The notes under the pieces are model-generated. The model did not search any database and was not told the DNA's origin. It saw nothing but the letters and a program-made list of their open reading frames with translations. DNA of 64,000 nt from an uncultured Treponema sp. Lineage in GTDB: Bacteria; Spirochaetota; Spirochaetia; Treponematales; Treponemataceae. Shown here in pieces: positions 1-8,541 of this stretch (its first letter is position 1; each line of letters begins with the position of its first letter). Location of the stretch: contig CAMVDX010000008.1 of assembly GCA_947166355.1 (NCBI GenBank), positions 1-64,000 on the forward strand. The letters run 5' to 3'. Made by a program: the position numbers and the translations under genes.

Positions 1-328
1 AAACGGCAATATCTTTTTCACCACCGGCAATTTCGTGAGCCTTTTTCATAAGCGCCCGACCAATTCCCCGCCTTTCATAATTTCTGTCTACGCCTAAATC
101 TGTTATATAAAGCCAATAACAGAAATCTGTTAGCCCAAACAAACAGCCCACTAGAAGCCCATCCATATTTCGGGCCACAAGACTAATTGAGACATTTTTC
201 ACAAGCTTCGGAATACGCTCATAAAAGCGTTCTTTGGGATACTGCGAGCCAAGGTCTGTGCGTTTGAGAAAATCAATGTATTCTTCTGCGCTGATTCGCT
301 CTTCTTTTATTGTGATATTATTGTTCAT
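1..328 (-). CDS. GNAT family N-acetyltransferase (C-terminus cut by window edge)
   Basis: The reading frame begins with ATG at 328 and runs leftward off the window, so only about 109 N-terminal residues are visible. The visible part ends with the acetyl-CoA binding motif A of GNAT proteins (RRGIGRALMKKA, about residues 90-101), preceded by the beta-strand ITDLGVD. Such enzymes move an acetyl group from acetyl-CoA to an amine; the substrate cannot be told. The start lies 4 bases from the stop of the next GNAT gene upstream, so the two are probably co-transcribed. Family assignment is secure, function is not. Confidence 0.8.
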   Translation of the reverse strand, partial: MNNNITIKEERISAEEYIDFLKRTDLGSQYPKERFYERIPKLVKNVSISLVARNMDGLLVGCLFGLTDFCYWLYITDLGVDRNYERRGIGRALMKKAHEIAGGEKDIAV

Positions 329-331
329 TTT

Positions 332-760
332 TCAAATCCTTTTGTACTGAACAGAACAGGCATCACAGTTCAAGCCACACTTTTTATAAAAGGGGGCATT
401 ATAATCAATAGAAATTAACTGAATCACATTCACCTTTTTCTCATTGAGCGCATTTTCCAGTTCTGCCAGCAGCTGCCTTCCAACACCATTTTTCTTCTTT
501 TCTGGAATTACGAAAAGCTCAGAAACAAAAAAGAAATCTTCTTCGGCGTATGGATCCACATAACCCAGTACCGCACCGATTATTTTGCCATCTTCAAAAG
601 CTGCAAGCCCCATTGACTCAAAGTTACCCAAAACAGCACGGATTCTTCTTTCGGCTTTTTCCTGCGTCCAATTTTCATTCCACGGTTCTTCAGAGTAAGC
701 CGCTGTCATGGCCACGGCGAGTGTCGTAATGTCTTGTTGATTTATTCGTTTTATTTCCAT
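332..760 (-). CDS. GNAT family N-acetyltransferase
   Basis: A 142-residue GNAT enzyme. Motif A is visible as FVIPEKKKNGVGRQLLAELE, followed by the C-terminal strand and loop SIDYNAPFYKKCGL that usually packs on the acetyl-CoA site. I chose the ATG at 760 because an AAGG sequence lies about 5 bases upstream. An ATG at 787 would add nine residues (MINSRIIRL), and a GGGAGA sits almost against it. It is the second of four GNAT genes read in the same direction. The substrate is unknown. Confidence 0.85.
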   Translation of the reverse strand: MEIKRINQQDITTLAVAMTAAYSEEPWNENWTQEKAERRIRAVLGNFESMGLAAFEDGKIIGAVLGYVDPYAEEDFFFVSELFVIPEKKKNGVGRQLLAELENALNEKKVNVIQLISIDYNAPFYKKCGLNCDACSVQYKRI

Positions 761-942
761 AAGCCTTATGATTCTGGAGTTTATCATTCTCCCGTTTTCT
801 TATTCATTACTGAGTTTTTTTAGCTTCAAAATATTTTAACATAAAAAATGACAATGGATCTTTCCGTTTGATCAGATTTTCTCAAAAAATCATATAAATA
901 GCATAATTTTAGTGAATTATATGACATTGCACAAAGCTCGCA

Positions 943-1464
943 TCACATCATCTTCCCCATTTCCAAGCGCATGTTATGTTCTTCCGGTCCGCTGTTGGAG
1001 TAGGCATACCTGTCAAAGCCGATAATCTCAAATCCGTGTTTTTTATAAAATGAAATTGCCTTAAAGTTAAAGGTTTGAGTTTCGAGCACCACCATCCGGG
1101 CACCACTTTTTTCAGCAGCCTTTAAGATAGTCTCCATAAGTTTTGTGCCAACGCCGCTTCTTCTGTTAGCCTCCTCAAACACGCAGATGTTAGCAATTCT
1201 GAACCGGTTATTCCATTTTTCTAAGAATCCTTCAACCATGCCAATAAGCTTGTCGCCCTCAAAAGCACCGTAAGCAACAGGATCTTCAAGCCAGTCCGAC
1301 AGCAAATCTTCATTAAGCGTCATTCTAAGAGGCTCCTCGCTCATCACCCACTTAATGGCAAAACCTTCGCCTTCCGGTTCAATAGAAAGATACATGTCCG
1401 AAAGAATCTCCGCCTGATATTTTTTGCCTTTGTATTTTTTGTACTCCAGTTCCTTTATAAGCAT
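943..1464 (-). CDS. GNAT family N-acetyltransferase
   Basis: A 173-residue GNAT enzyme. Motif A reads IANICVFEEANRRSGVGTKL, and the typical C-terminal segment ETQTFNFKAISFYKKHGFE follows. The overall layout (acidic N-terminal half, then acetyl-CoA binding half) resembles streptothricin or aminoglycoside acetyltransferases of about 170 residues, but I cannot name a substrate. The ATG at 1464 has a GGGAGA ribosome-binding site eight bases upstream. A longer start at 1485 would lie inside a GC-rich dispersed repeat and is less likely. Confidence 0.85.
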   Translation of the reverse strand: MLIKELEYKKYKGKKYQAEILSDMYLSIEPEGEGFAIKWVMSEEPLRMTLNEDLLSDWLEDPVAYGAFEGDKLIGMVEGFLEKWNNRFRIANICVFEEANRRSGVGTKLMETILKAAEKSGARMVVLETQTFNFKAISFYKKHGFEIIGFDRYAYSNSGPEEHNMRLEMGKMM

Positions 1465-1478
1465 TTTTTTTTCTCCCG

Positions 1479-1620
1479 GGCGCATCTGGCTCTTCGAGCC
1501 AGTCGGGTGTTACGCCATTCCGCTTTCGCTCCAGCCTCCTCGAAAACGGTAGTTTCGCCAAGCTCAACCACCGTTTCCTGCGGTGGCCGCCTTCGGCGTG
1601 GCTCCATACCCTTGCGCATC
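1479..1620. repeat. GC-rich dispersed intergenic repeat, copy 1
   Basis: A GC-rich stretch between two GNAT genes that contrasts with the AT-rich surroundings. Read on the minus strand it contains GTATGGAGCCACGCCG, AAGGCGGCCAC and GGAGGCTGGAGCGAAAGCGG. Nearly the same words occur in the same order at 22320-22474. It has no credible gene of its own. Confidence 0.7.
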
Positions 1621-1626
1621 TTCCTA

Positions 1627-2130
1627 CTACAAATTTAATTCCATATCAATACATTCCCAGTCAGTACCAAGAATCTTCATAATTCTTTTGCTGAATGGCT
1701 TAAAGCCCATAGTCTCATAACAGGCCTGCGCCTTTGGATTATTTGCAAAAACTCCGAGCGTTGCTTTTGCAGCCTTCAATTCTTTCTTTGCATACTCGAT
1801 TGCCAGCTCAAGCATTTTCTTGCCGTAGCCTTTGCCACGGATTTCCGGAGAAACAATTACAAAACCAAAACGAACGGTCGTCTTCATATTGGCATCAGGA
1901 ATTAAAACAAAGAGGTGTCCGATTACATTTTCCTTTTCATCAACTGCTGTGAGCGGGAAAAAATCCAGACCGGCTTTTCTCTCTGCGTAATTTTCATTCA
2001 ACTCATTTCCCATCAACGGAAACTTCCCGATTCTATCAGCCGACCACTGGAATAAAGTTTTTTCATCCTTTACCCAGCTGCAGATAATCTGAGAATCTTC
2101 GGGTTTATATGCTCGTAATCTCAAGTTCAT
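1627..2130 (-). CDS. GNAT family N-acetyltransferase
   Basis: A 167-residue GNAT enzyme of the RimJ/RimL-like type. Motif A is FVIVSPEIRGKGYGKKMLEL, followed by the strand KATLGVFANNPKAQACYETM and GF. The N-terminus (MNLRLRAYKPEDSQIICSWV) is typical of the family. I chose ATG 2130 because AGGAAG lies eight bases upstream. It is the most upstream of the four GNAT genes here and is separated from the next by the GC-rich repeat, so it may be a separate transcript. The substrate is unknown. Confidence 0.85.
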   Translation of the reverse strand: MNLRLRAYKPEDSQIICSWVKDEKTLFQWSADRIGKFPLMGNELNENYAERKAGLDFFPLTAVDEKENVIGHLFVLIPDANMKTTVRFGFVIVSPEIRGKGYGKKMLELAIEYAKKELKAAKATLGVFANNPKAQACYETMGFKPFSKRIMKILGTDWECIDMELNL

Positions 2131-2172
2131 CTTTTGACTTCCTGACACGTTAGTTTTATTCTACCTGCTTTC

Positions 2173-4767
2173 CTAAGCCTCTGCAACTCGAAGTCTTTCT
2201 ACAACAGATGCCTTCATCGCGTTTTTGTAAATAATCACCGGCAGAAAAAGTGTAAGTGCAATCATAATCGGAAAGACTACAACAAGTGGCAGCAGTGAAA
2301 AGTTCCATTCAAAATACCACATTTCTGCTCCAAAAGGTTTTATGAACACAGCAGAAAAAATACTGCTCAACACTAATCCTGCAATTCCGGTAAAGATGGC
2401 ATATAAAACTCCTTCAATACACATTCCGCAAATTTGCGTGCGCTTTGTCATTCCAACCGCTTCGAGCATAGCAAGTTCAAGACGGCGCGAAATGATTGAA
2501 GTTGTCATTGTGTTTGCAAGATTCAAAAGTCCTATGAGTGCAAGGATTCCTGTCAAAAGCCCGCCTACAATCATAATCATACTTGTAAAGCTTTTAAATT
2601 CCTGCTTGTAGCTTTTGCGGGAAGTATAAGTAAGGGCAGGCTCTGTTTCTGTAGTATACTTTTCCATCCACTCTTCAATTTTTTCTTTCGCTTCATCAGA
2701 CACATTAAATAGACAGCGCATAGGAGTGCGTGGCTGACAAAAGTTGTTGAACTCATCTGACGGAAGAATATAAAAAATATCGAGCGTATCATAAACCTGA
2801 AGGCGGAAGGCATAAGGAAGCTGAACAATTGCCATTACTTCATACAGCTTTGTTTTGCCGTCGTTTGTTGTTACACTAATTTTATCTCCCGGCAGGAAAT
2901 ATGGAATCGGATCCTCGCCGTCCGGAAGACGCATATCATATTCGTTTACGAGGATGTAGTTACCTGTCTTAAATTTTTCCAGATTGAGTTCGCCATGTCG
3001 CACAGGAAGATTTTTGAGCACAAAATCATCCATACCGTAAAGCATAACAGATGCCGCACGATCTTCTTCATACAAGGCTTTAACTGAAATTTCATCACCA
3101 TAAGTTGGCAGTGTTTCAAAGAAAGGTTTGCTCAGAAGGCGCTCATCAATCTTTTGAAAATCTTCTTCTGTAAAACGCTGGTAGGTAGATTCAAGATAAA
3201 TATTTCCAAGCTCTTCTATGCCGGACAGTTTGCCCAGTTCCTCAAGGAGCTCCTGTGAAATTCCTGTTGTATTTCTGTTATTAAAATTCACAGAAGGATT
3301 ATCCAGTGTGGCGTCAGCTACAGAAAAATCAGTTGCAATGCTGTGTTCAATATATTTGTCTTCGTTAAAGCCGTGAAGCAAAGTATAAACACTGTTCAAA
3401 ATCACAAGCGAAAGAGAAAGCGAAAGCACAACCCAGAAAACCTTTTTCTTGTCGCGTGAAAGATTTCTGCCTGCAAAAGAAAAGTTTGTAAAACGGGTGT
3501 TGTTGCGAGCCTGCATTTTCTTTCCACGAGTTATTTCCTGATATCGCACTGCCTCAATCGGCGAAACTTTGGCTGCTATTCTGGCAGGACGTCTGCATGA
3601 AATAATCACAGTCACAAAAGAAAACAGAGCAGACACTAAAAGCACCCTGCCATTTATTTGAATCACACCTTTTGCGGCCATAGAAACACTAAGGAAGCCT
3701 GCAATAACCGGAACTAAAAGAATTCCAACAAGTGTACCTGCAAGAATGCCAAGTGCAATTCCCGGAAGCGTAAGATAAATTGCCTGATATCTTACGAGCG
3801 ATGAAAGCTGGCGCCCGCTCATTCCGATTGTTTTAAGAAGCCCATAAGAACGGATATCAGAATAAACATTTATTCTGTAAATATTATTTATGATAAGATA
3901 ACCCGAAAGAAAAATTGTGAAAAGCAGGAAGACAACAAGAAGCAATGTAGCAGGATCCATTGTGCTTGCTATCGAAGCGTTGCTTACTCCAATTTCTACC
4001 ATCTCTGGAAGTCCGTTTCTCAAGGCAGCGGTAATGAGCTGATCTTCAATTCTAAAAGGACTGTAAAAATCTACGTCGGCATTTATAAGTCCGCTAACCT
4101 GATTATTGTAATCATTGTCTCTGGCATAATGAGAAAGCTTTGGAACAGGTGCATATCTTTCCTGGAAGGCTTTTGATACAAGAACGACCTGCGACATTGA
4201 AACACGGTCACCTGTAAAAACACCGCTGATGGTAAATTCTTTTTCTATAATCTGATCATTTATATTGATTAGCAGCGGAACTTTTTTTCCAAGCAGAGAC
4301 TCATAATCAGCCGGGTCAAAATTAATTTTCAAAGCCTGCAAAACAAGCGAGCTGAAAACTGCTTCATCTTCTGACTGAGGGAGTGAACCAATCTCCGGAT
4401 AGCAGAAGCCTTTTTTTGCACTAACTTCATCAGTCCAATGAACTTCGGTGCGGACTTTTAAGAGTTCTTTGTTAGCAGCATCGCCAACATAAATCCATTG
4501 AGAAATTTCTTTAAATTTTGGATCTGCAGCAAGCTTGTCATATTCTTCCTGAATAAGATATTTGTAGGCGCCGGCTGCAGAAGTTCCAATCTGACGCTGG
4601 GTAGATTCTTTGAGCATTTTTAAGATGCTGCCGCCCGCTGTAAAAAGAGTTGTGAACAAAAAAGTACAAAGCGCAATCGAAAGAATTATTATAAGGCTTT
4701 TTCCACGATTTTTGAAAATATAATTCTGTGCTGTTTTTCTGATGACTGGAGTATTCTGTACTTTCAT
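2173..4767 (-). CDS. ABC transporter permease with two FtsX domains
   Basis: An 864-residue membrane protein. There is one N-terminal membrane segment (residues about 22-45), then a large periplasmic region and three membrane segments at about 275-405. The half-protein then repeats: a membrane segment near 440, another periplasmic domain, and three membrane segments ending near residue 850. This duplicated FtsX layout is that of LolC/MacB-type permeases, which use ATP hydrolysis to push lipoproteins, peptides or drugs across the envelope without a classical channel. A GGGGA site precedes the start. The partner ATPase ends only two bases upstream, so the two genes form an operon. The cargo is unknown. 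Confidence 0.88.
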   Translation of the reverse strand: MKVQNTPVIRKTAQNYIFKNRGKSLIIILSIALCTFLFTTLFTAGGSILKMLKESTQRQIGTSAAGAYKYLIQEEYDKLAADPKFKEISQWIYVGDAANKELLKVRTEVHWTDEVSAKKGFCYPEIGSLPQSEDEAVFSSLVLQALKINFDPADYESLLGKKVPLLININDQIIEKEFTISGVFTGDRVSMSQVVLVSKAFQERYAPVPKLSHYARDNDYNNQVSGLINADVDFYSPFRIEDQLITAALRNGLPEMVEIGVSNASIASTMDPATLLLVVFLLFTIFLSGYLIINNIYRINVYSDIRSYGLLKTIGMSGRQLSSLVRYQAIYLTLPGIALGILAGTLVGILLVPVIAGFLSVSMAAKGVIQINGRVLLVSALFSFVTVIISCRRPARIAAKVSPIEAVRYQEITRGKKMQARNNTRFTNFSFAGRNLSRDKKKVFWVVLSLSLSLVILNSVYTLLHGFNEDKYIEHSIATDFSVADATLDNPSVNFNNRNTTGISQELLEELGKLSGIEELGNIYLESTYQRFTEEDFQKIDERLLSKPFFETLPTYGDEISVKALYEEDRAASVMLYGMDDFVLKNLPVRHGELNLEKFKTGNYILVNEYDMRLPDGEDPIPYFLPGDKISVTTNDGKTKLYEVMAIVQLPYAFRLQVYDTLDIFYILPSDEFNNFCQPRTPMRCLFNVSDEAKEKIEEWMEKYTTETEPALTYTSRKSYKQEFKSFTSMIMIVGGLLTGILALIGLLNLANTMTTSIISRRLELAMLEAVGMTKRTQICGMCIEGVLYAIFTGIAGLVLSSIFSAVFIKPFGAEMWYFEWNFSLLPLVVVFPIMIALTLFLPVIIYKNAMKASVVERLRVAEA

Positions 4768-4769
4768 TT

Positions 4770-5438
4770 TTATCCCCTTACAATCATTCCGTCTTCGATG
4801 CGGATTGAACGGTCTGCAAGCTGAGCAATTTCATCGTTGTGAGTAATCATTACAATTGTCTGTGCAAACTTCTGACTTGTAACTTTTAAAAGGCCCATTA
4901 CATCCTGTGTTGTTTTTGAATCGAGGTTTCCGGTCGGCTCATCTGCAAGAATGATTGCCGGTGCCGAAGCAAGAGCGCGGGCAATTGCAACACGCTGCTG
5001 CTGGCCCCCCGAAAGCTGTGAAGGATATGCCTTGAGTTTTTCTGAAAGCCCAAGTGTATTAATTATTTCGTTTACCAGTTCCTGATTTGGTTTTTCGCCG
5101 TCAAGTTCAATCGGAAGCACAATGTTTTCATAAACAGACATTACAGGCACCAGATTAAATGCCTGAAAAACAAATCCGATTTTTCTTCGTCTGAAAATTG
5201 TGAGCTCTTCATCTTTAAGAGAAAAAATATCTTTTCCGTCAATTATTACTTTTCCATCGGTCGGGCGGTCAAGGCCTCCAAGCATATGAAGCAGAGTTGA
5301 TTTTCCGCTGCCAGAAGTTCCGACGATGCTTAAAAACTCGCCTTTGTTTACTGTAAGATTTACACCGCGCAAGGCTTCAACTTTTGCCTCTCCGCTTCCG
5401 TATGTTTTTTTAAGATTTTCTGTTTTTAAAATTTCCAT
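4770..5438 (-). CDS. ABC transporter ATP-binding protein, LolD/MacB family
   Basis: A 222-residue ATPase. Visible motifs are Walker [10 protein letters not shown], the Q-loop ([17 protein letters not shown]), the signature LSGGQQQR, Walker [13 protein letters not shown], and the switch histidine in MITHND. The PTGNLDS and NLVP-type Q-loop are characteristic of the LolD/MacB subgroup that partners FtsX permeases. I chose the ATG at 5438 because AGGAGA lies just upstream. An ATG at 5486 would add 16 residues unlike the family. It energises the permease encoded directly downstream. Confidence 0.9.
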   Translation of the reverse strand: MEILKTENLKKTYGSGEAKVEALRGVNLTVNKGEFLSIVGTSGSGKSTLLHMLGGLDRPTDGKVIIDGKDIFSLKDEELTIFRRRKIGFVFQAFNLVPVMSVYENIVLPIELDGEKPNQELVNEIINTLGLSEKLKAYPSQLSGGQQQRVAIARALASAPAIILADEPTGNLDSKTTQDVMGLLKVTSQKFAQTIVMITHNDEIAQLADRSIRIEDGMIVRG

Positions 5439-5537
5439 TGTGTGTCTCCTGTTCAAAATTACGGGATTACAAAATTGTAAAATCACGTTCCCGCAGCCTT
5501 GTTAATAAAAAGATAACACACAATTCTTTCAAGAATC

Positions 5538-5623
5538 TTTCAAGAGGAAATTATTGGTGTAAACGATTATATTTCTTTGTATAATTCAGAGAATTGTAAT
5601 AAAATAAAGAAAAACACAGATAT
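5538..5623 (+). pseudogene. Small gene remnant plus boundary element
   Basis: The plus strand here can be read FQEEIIGVNDYISLY, which matches FQEEIVGINDYIML at 13573-13618. In both places the fragment is followed by TATAACGAC. I see no start codon or upstream body, so this is a leftover tail of a gene, not a gene. The family is not known. Confidence 0.35.
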
Positions 5624-5725
5624 AACGACAGGCAAGCCCGCCTTTTTTATGAAAAAAATGATATTTATGGTATAATGTAATTATGGATTTTGGATTTATC
5701 TCTGTTTATATGGAGGTATATGAAT

Positions 5726-5866
5726 ATGAATGGACAGATGAACAAATATAATTCTTATATGCAAAAAGACTATACTCCTATTGATGTTAATTCTCTTCCG
5801 TATTTTGTAGACATGAAAGCCATGCGTGAATATGCGAAAGAAAAAGGTGTTTCTATATCTGCATAA
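5726..5866 (+). CDS. Small hypothetical protein (46 aa)
   Basis: A 46-residue frame with a clear GGAGG nine bases before its ATG, which supports translation. The sequence ends PYFVDMKAMREYAKEKGVSI. A similar YAK-x-x-G motif ends a broken frame at 36555-36646, suggesting a family of small proteins whose C-terminus is cut short here. Small partners of toxin-antitoxin pairs can look like this, but no partner is visible and I do not recognise the family. Confidence 0.45.
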   Translation: MNGQMNKYNSYMQKDYTPIDVNSLPYFVDMKAMREYAKEKGVSISA

Positions 5867-5901
5867 CAGATATAGAAAAAGAAAAATTACTAAGGTTAAT
5901 A

Positions 5902-6072
5902 CTACATATCTCCAGTAGAAGAAATAAACTGGCCAATGTAAGCACCCCCATCATAAAGAGCAACACCGTCTTTTTCTTGAATAAATTTTATCCTTGTCTT
6001 AGATTTTAATCCACTACCGCTTTCAGGTAAAAAGCTCGAATCATTAACAACTTTATACTCTGGATTTATCAT
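5902..6072 (-). CDS. Small hypothetical protein (56 aa)
   Basis: A 56-residue frame starting MINPEYKVVNDSSFLPESGS, with AAGGA upstream of the ATG. There is no membrane segment or recognisable motif. It lies in a stretch of small genes and gene remnants, convergent with the 46-residue gene to the left and divergent from the lipoprotein gene to the right. Coding is plausible from the ribosome-binding site and continuous frame, but function is unknown. Confidence 0.4.
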   Translation of the reverse strand: MINPEYKVVNDSSFLPESGSGLKSKTRIKFIQEKDGVALYDGGAYIGQFISSTGDM

Positions 6073-6247
6073 TTATTGTTTTTCCTTGTTGAATAGTTAG
6101 TTGATAATAGTTCCAGACTTAAAAAGAATGAATTCGAATTTTGAATTATTGAATATCTTTTTTTCCTGAATCAGTGGGTAAAACTCACTGAACTTTTTCC
6201 CATTTTTACTTATAATTTTATGTAAATCTTAATAGAGAGGTGAAAAT

Positions 6248-7138
6248 ATGAAAAAGATATTTTTAGCAGTTACAGCAATTTTGATAGTTGGATTGTTGGT
6301 TGGATGTGCTAGTACTCCGAATACATCGATAACACCTAAAAAGAATACAAATGAAATATTTAACGGTGTTTATGATGAATCTATTGGTGATATTTATGAT
6401 GATATTTATTGGAAAGAGACACAATACATCGGTGGAACTGATTTTCCTATAGTTTGTGATTTAGATAAAGTTTTCAAATTACGAAAGTCCTCTGATTATG
6501 ATCAACAATATAAGGTTCAAAATACCTTTAATAAAATAATTAAATCAAAAAAAATTTCTGGTCGTGATTATTATAAGCTATTTTGGTGTCATAAGTTTAT
6601 GAGTGAAGATAAGACAAAGAATTATTTTACACTTAAAGATTTCTTAAATGAAAATGAAGAGACAAAGATAAATTCTATTACTGGAAAGATAATTAATAAT
6701 TCTAATGAAACATTATTCATTGGTATCTACACTCGAAGACAAGAGCAACGACATTTTTATTGTGAGATTAAACCACATGAAGAAAAATATTTCAAAATTC
6801 CAAAAATATCTGAATTGAAAGAATCATTTATTGGAATTGAAGATAAATATATGAATGACTATACACGAATAGGTATTGCAAGTCCTGATTACTATAATAG
6901 TATTGGAGAAACGGACCGTTTTGAAAGATTGAATAATGATTTACAAGAGCATTTTTTTGAATACATCTTTTCTAACTATAGTTTTGAAATGACTTTTGAA
7001 AAAAATATTCCTTGTAATAGTTGGAAAGAGAACATAGGCTCATGGATTCTAGTTCCTCGTTATGAGACTGAAGAAAATATATTAACGGAAGCTCTCAGTT
7101 ATCGTGAAATAGAATCTATATTTAGTAAATATCGATAA
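6248..7138 (+). CDS. Hypothetical lipoprotein
   Basis: A 296-residue protein with a lipoprotein signal peptide. A charged start (MKK) is followed by a hydrophobic segment and the lipobox LVGC, so Cys20 should be lipidated after cleavage. The mature part is rich in Asp, Glu, Lys and Tyr and has no domain I recognise. It is probably anchored in the periplasmic face of the inner membrane or in the outer membrane. GAGAGG stands six to eight bases before the ATG. The AT-rich coding contrasts with the ABC and two-component genes nearby, which suggests accessory DNA. Confidence 0.75.
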   Translation: MKKIFLAVTAILIVGLLVGCASTPNTSITPKKNTNEIFNGVYDESIGDIYDDIYWKETQYIGGTDFPIVCDLDKVFKLRKSSDYDQQYKVQNTFNKIIKSKKISGRDYYKLFWCHKFMSEDKTKNYFTLKDFLNENEETKINSITGKIINNSNETLFIGIYTRRQEQRHFYCEIKPHEEKYFKIPKISELKESFIGIEDKYMNDYTRIGIASPDYYNSIGETDRFERLNNDLQEHFFEYIFSNYSFEMTFEKNIPCNSWKENIGSWILVPRYETEENILTEALSYREIESIFSKYR

Positions 7139-7148
7139 TTAGTTTTTT

Positions 7149-7172
7149 AAGCTGCTCATGTTCGAGCAGCTT
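7149..7172. terminator. Hairpin after the lipoprotein gene
   Basis: AAGCTGCTC and GAGCAGCTT form a perfect nine-base-pair stem with a six-base loop, ten bases after the lipoprotein stop codon. The following T tract is weak (GACTTTATT), so it is a probable rather than certain intrinsic terminator. Confidence 0.5.
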
Positions 7173-7176
7173 GACT

Positions 7177-7464
7177 TTATTCAAGATTATAATTTTTTAT
7201 ACAATAAATAGGTTGTTTGTCATTTTTATTACAATTACAATGACACTTATCTTTAAATAATCCAGATTCTTTGTATTTATCTATAAGCATTCTTATTTGT
7301 TCAAATTCTTGACAAGCTCTCGCATATTCTTTACGTAATTCACACCTATCTAGTATCTCAGAACCACAACTTTTACATCCGGAAAAATTTTTATATTCAC
7401 ATTCATTACATTCAGGAAGTGGTGTGTTATTTGGATCTTTTAAAGTAAATGAACTATCAATCAA
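7177..7464 (-). pseudogene. Cysteine-rich protein fragment lacking a good start
   Basis: The frame encodes 95 residues with ten cysteines: CxxC at 19/22, CxxC at 30/33, single Cys at 41 and 51, CxCxC at 74-78, and Cys88. The spacing resembles metal-binding clusters such as a SPASM-type tail, but I cannot assign it. The only in-frame start is a TTG with no ribosome-binding site. The open frame continues upstream to about 7520 without any ATG and reads through the GTTGACGCCCCTCC element, so the true N-terminus is probably lost. It is best treated as a truncated gene. Confidence 0.45.
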
Positions 7465-7483
7465 ATTGCATTGGCTATATTTA

Positions 7484-7514
7484 GTATAACTACCGTCAAT
7501 TTTTGGAGGGGCGT
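7484..7514. repeat. Boundary element shared with 13656-13686
   Basis: The plus strand carries TATAACTACCGTCAATTTTT followed by GGAGGGGCGTCAACC. The site at 13656-13686 has TATAACGACCTGCAATTTTG followed by GAGGGTTGTCAACC. The conserved order TATAAC, CAATTTT, GGAGGG, GTCAACC occurs beside gene fragments at both places. It may be a recombination half-site or a shared gene segment. Confidence 0.45.
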
Positions 7515-7546
7515 CAACCTCAACCTAAAGTGAACAATAATGGAAA

Positions 7547-7618
7547 AATGTGACAAACGGTGCAATTTACGAAAATATTATTGGCGATATGCTTGATAAA
7601 ATCTCTTCAGAGAATTAG
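7547..7618 (+). pseudogene. C-terminal remnant of an ATPase-like gene
   Basis: The plus-strand frame ends GAIYENIIGDMLDKISSEN then stop. The GAIYENI-x-x-DML pattern is typical of the C-terminal region of DUF4143-type ATPases. There is no start and no upstream domain, so this is a relic. It sits next to the boundary element and a truncated cysteine-rich gene, indicating a rearranged spot. Confidence 0.35.
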
Positions 7619-7620
7619 CA

Positions 7621-8541
7621 TCATTTAGGCAAGAATATTGAAAAAGTTGTGACTGGTTCATCGGCGGCAGCGTTTTGTACAGGATTTGATTTTACTTTGA
7701 TGTACCCGCCCTGCCCGCTTATGATTTCTCTTGCCAGGTGAAGACCGATGCCAACTCCTTCTTCTGATTTTGTTGATGTACCTCTGTAAAAGCGGCCGAA
7801 GATTTTTGGCTGGTCTTCTTCGGGGATACCTTTTCCGGTATCGGAAATATCTACACGGGCAAACATATCAAACTCGGTGGCGCTTATGGTGATGCTTCCT
7901 TTGTCTGTATATTTTACGGCATTATCCGCAATGTTAAAGATAGCTTCCTGCGTCCATTTTGAATCTATATTTGCAGAGACATCTGTTTCATTCAAAAACA
8001 CTTCCAGTCCTTTCGCAGCTGCCCGCTCCCGAATCTGCTCAACAACATTCTGTAAAATCGGGAAAACTTCTGTCTTTTTTCTCTCCAGCTGAATAATGCC
8101 GCTTTCGAGTCGCGAGAGCTTTACAAGGCTGTCTATTAAAAATCGCAGCTTTTCTGTCTGAGTGAGAATGGCCTTTACATTTGATTTTTGTTCTTCAGTT
8201 AGTTCAGAGCCTTCGAGCAGCTCTCCGTAAAGAACAAGATTTGCAATAGGAGTTTTGGTCTGATGTGAAATATCAGAAATCAATTCTTTGAGTTTGTCTT
8301 TTTCGTTTTTGACATTCTGTGCAGAAATAGATGCTGATGAAAGATATTCTTCGAGCTTTGCTTCCAGGCGCGAAAATCTTGATTCATCAAAACTGGCCAC
8401 CGTAAAGTTTCCTTCAATTGCCTCATTAAGCATTTTCTCTATGGAATCAAAAGTACGTCTCAGTTTAAGGCGATTATAAATTACAAAGGTAAGAGCACCG
8501 GCAAAAATTACTATAGATGCTGTAAGAATTCCTATATTCAT
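7621..8541 (-). CDS. Sensor histidine kinase
   Basis: A 306-residue kinase with one N-terminal membrane segment (residues 3-22) and no sizeable sensor domain. The H-box is ISDISHQTKTPIANL (histidine near residue 93). The ATPase domain has the N-box NIADNAVKYTDKG, G1 DTGKGIPEE, F-box FGRFYRG, and G2 GVGIGLHLA. It should phosphorylate the regulator encoded just upstream, whose stop overlaps this start by four bases. The short membrane-proximal layout matches intramembrane-sensing kinases, which often control nearby FtsX-type ABC transporters like the one at 2173-5438. That link is inferred. Confidence 0.92.
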   Translation of the reverse strand: MNIGILTASIVIFAGALTFVIYNRLKLRRTFDSIEKMLNEAIEGNFTVASFDESRFSRLEAKLEEYLSSASISAQNVKNEKDKLKELISDISHQTKTPIANLVLYGELLEGSELTEEQKSNVKAILTQTEKLRFLIDSLVKLSRLESGIIQLERKKTEVFPILQNVVEQIRERAAAKGLEVFLNETDVSANIDSKWTQEAIFNIADNAVKYTDKGSITISATEFDMFARVDISDTGKGIPEEDQPKIFGRFYRGTSTKSEEGVGIGLHLAREIISGQGGYIKVKSNPVQNAAADEPVTTFSIFLPK

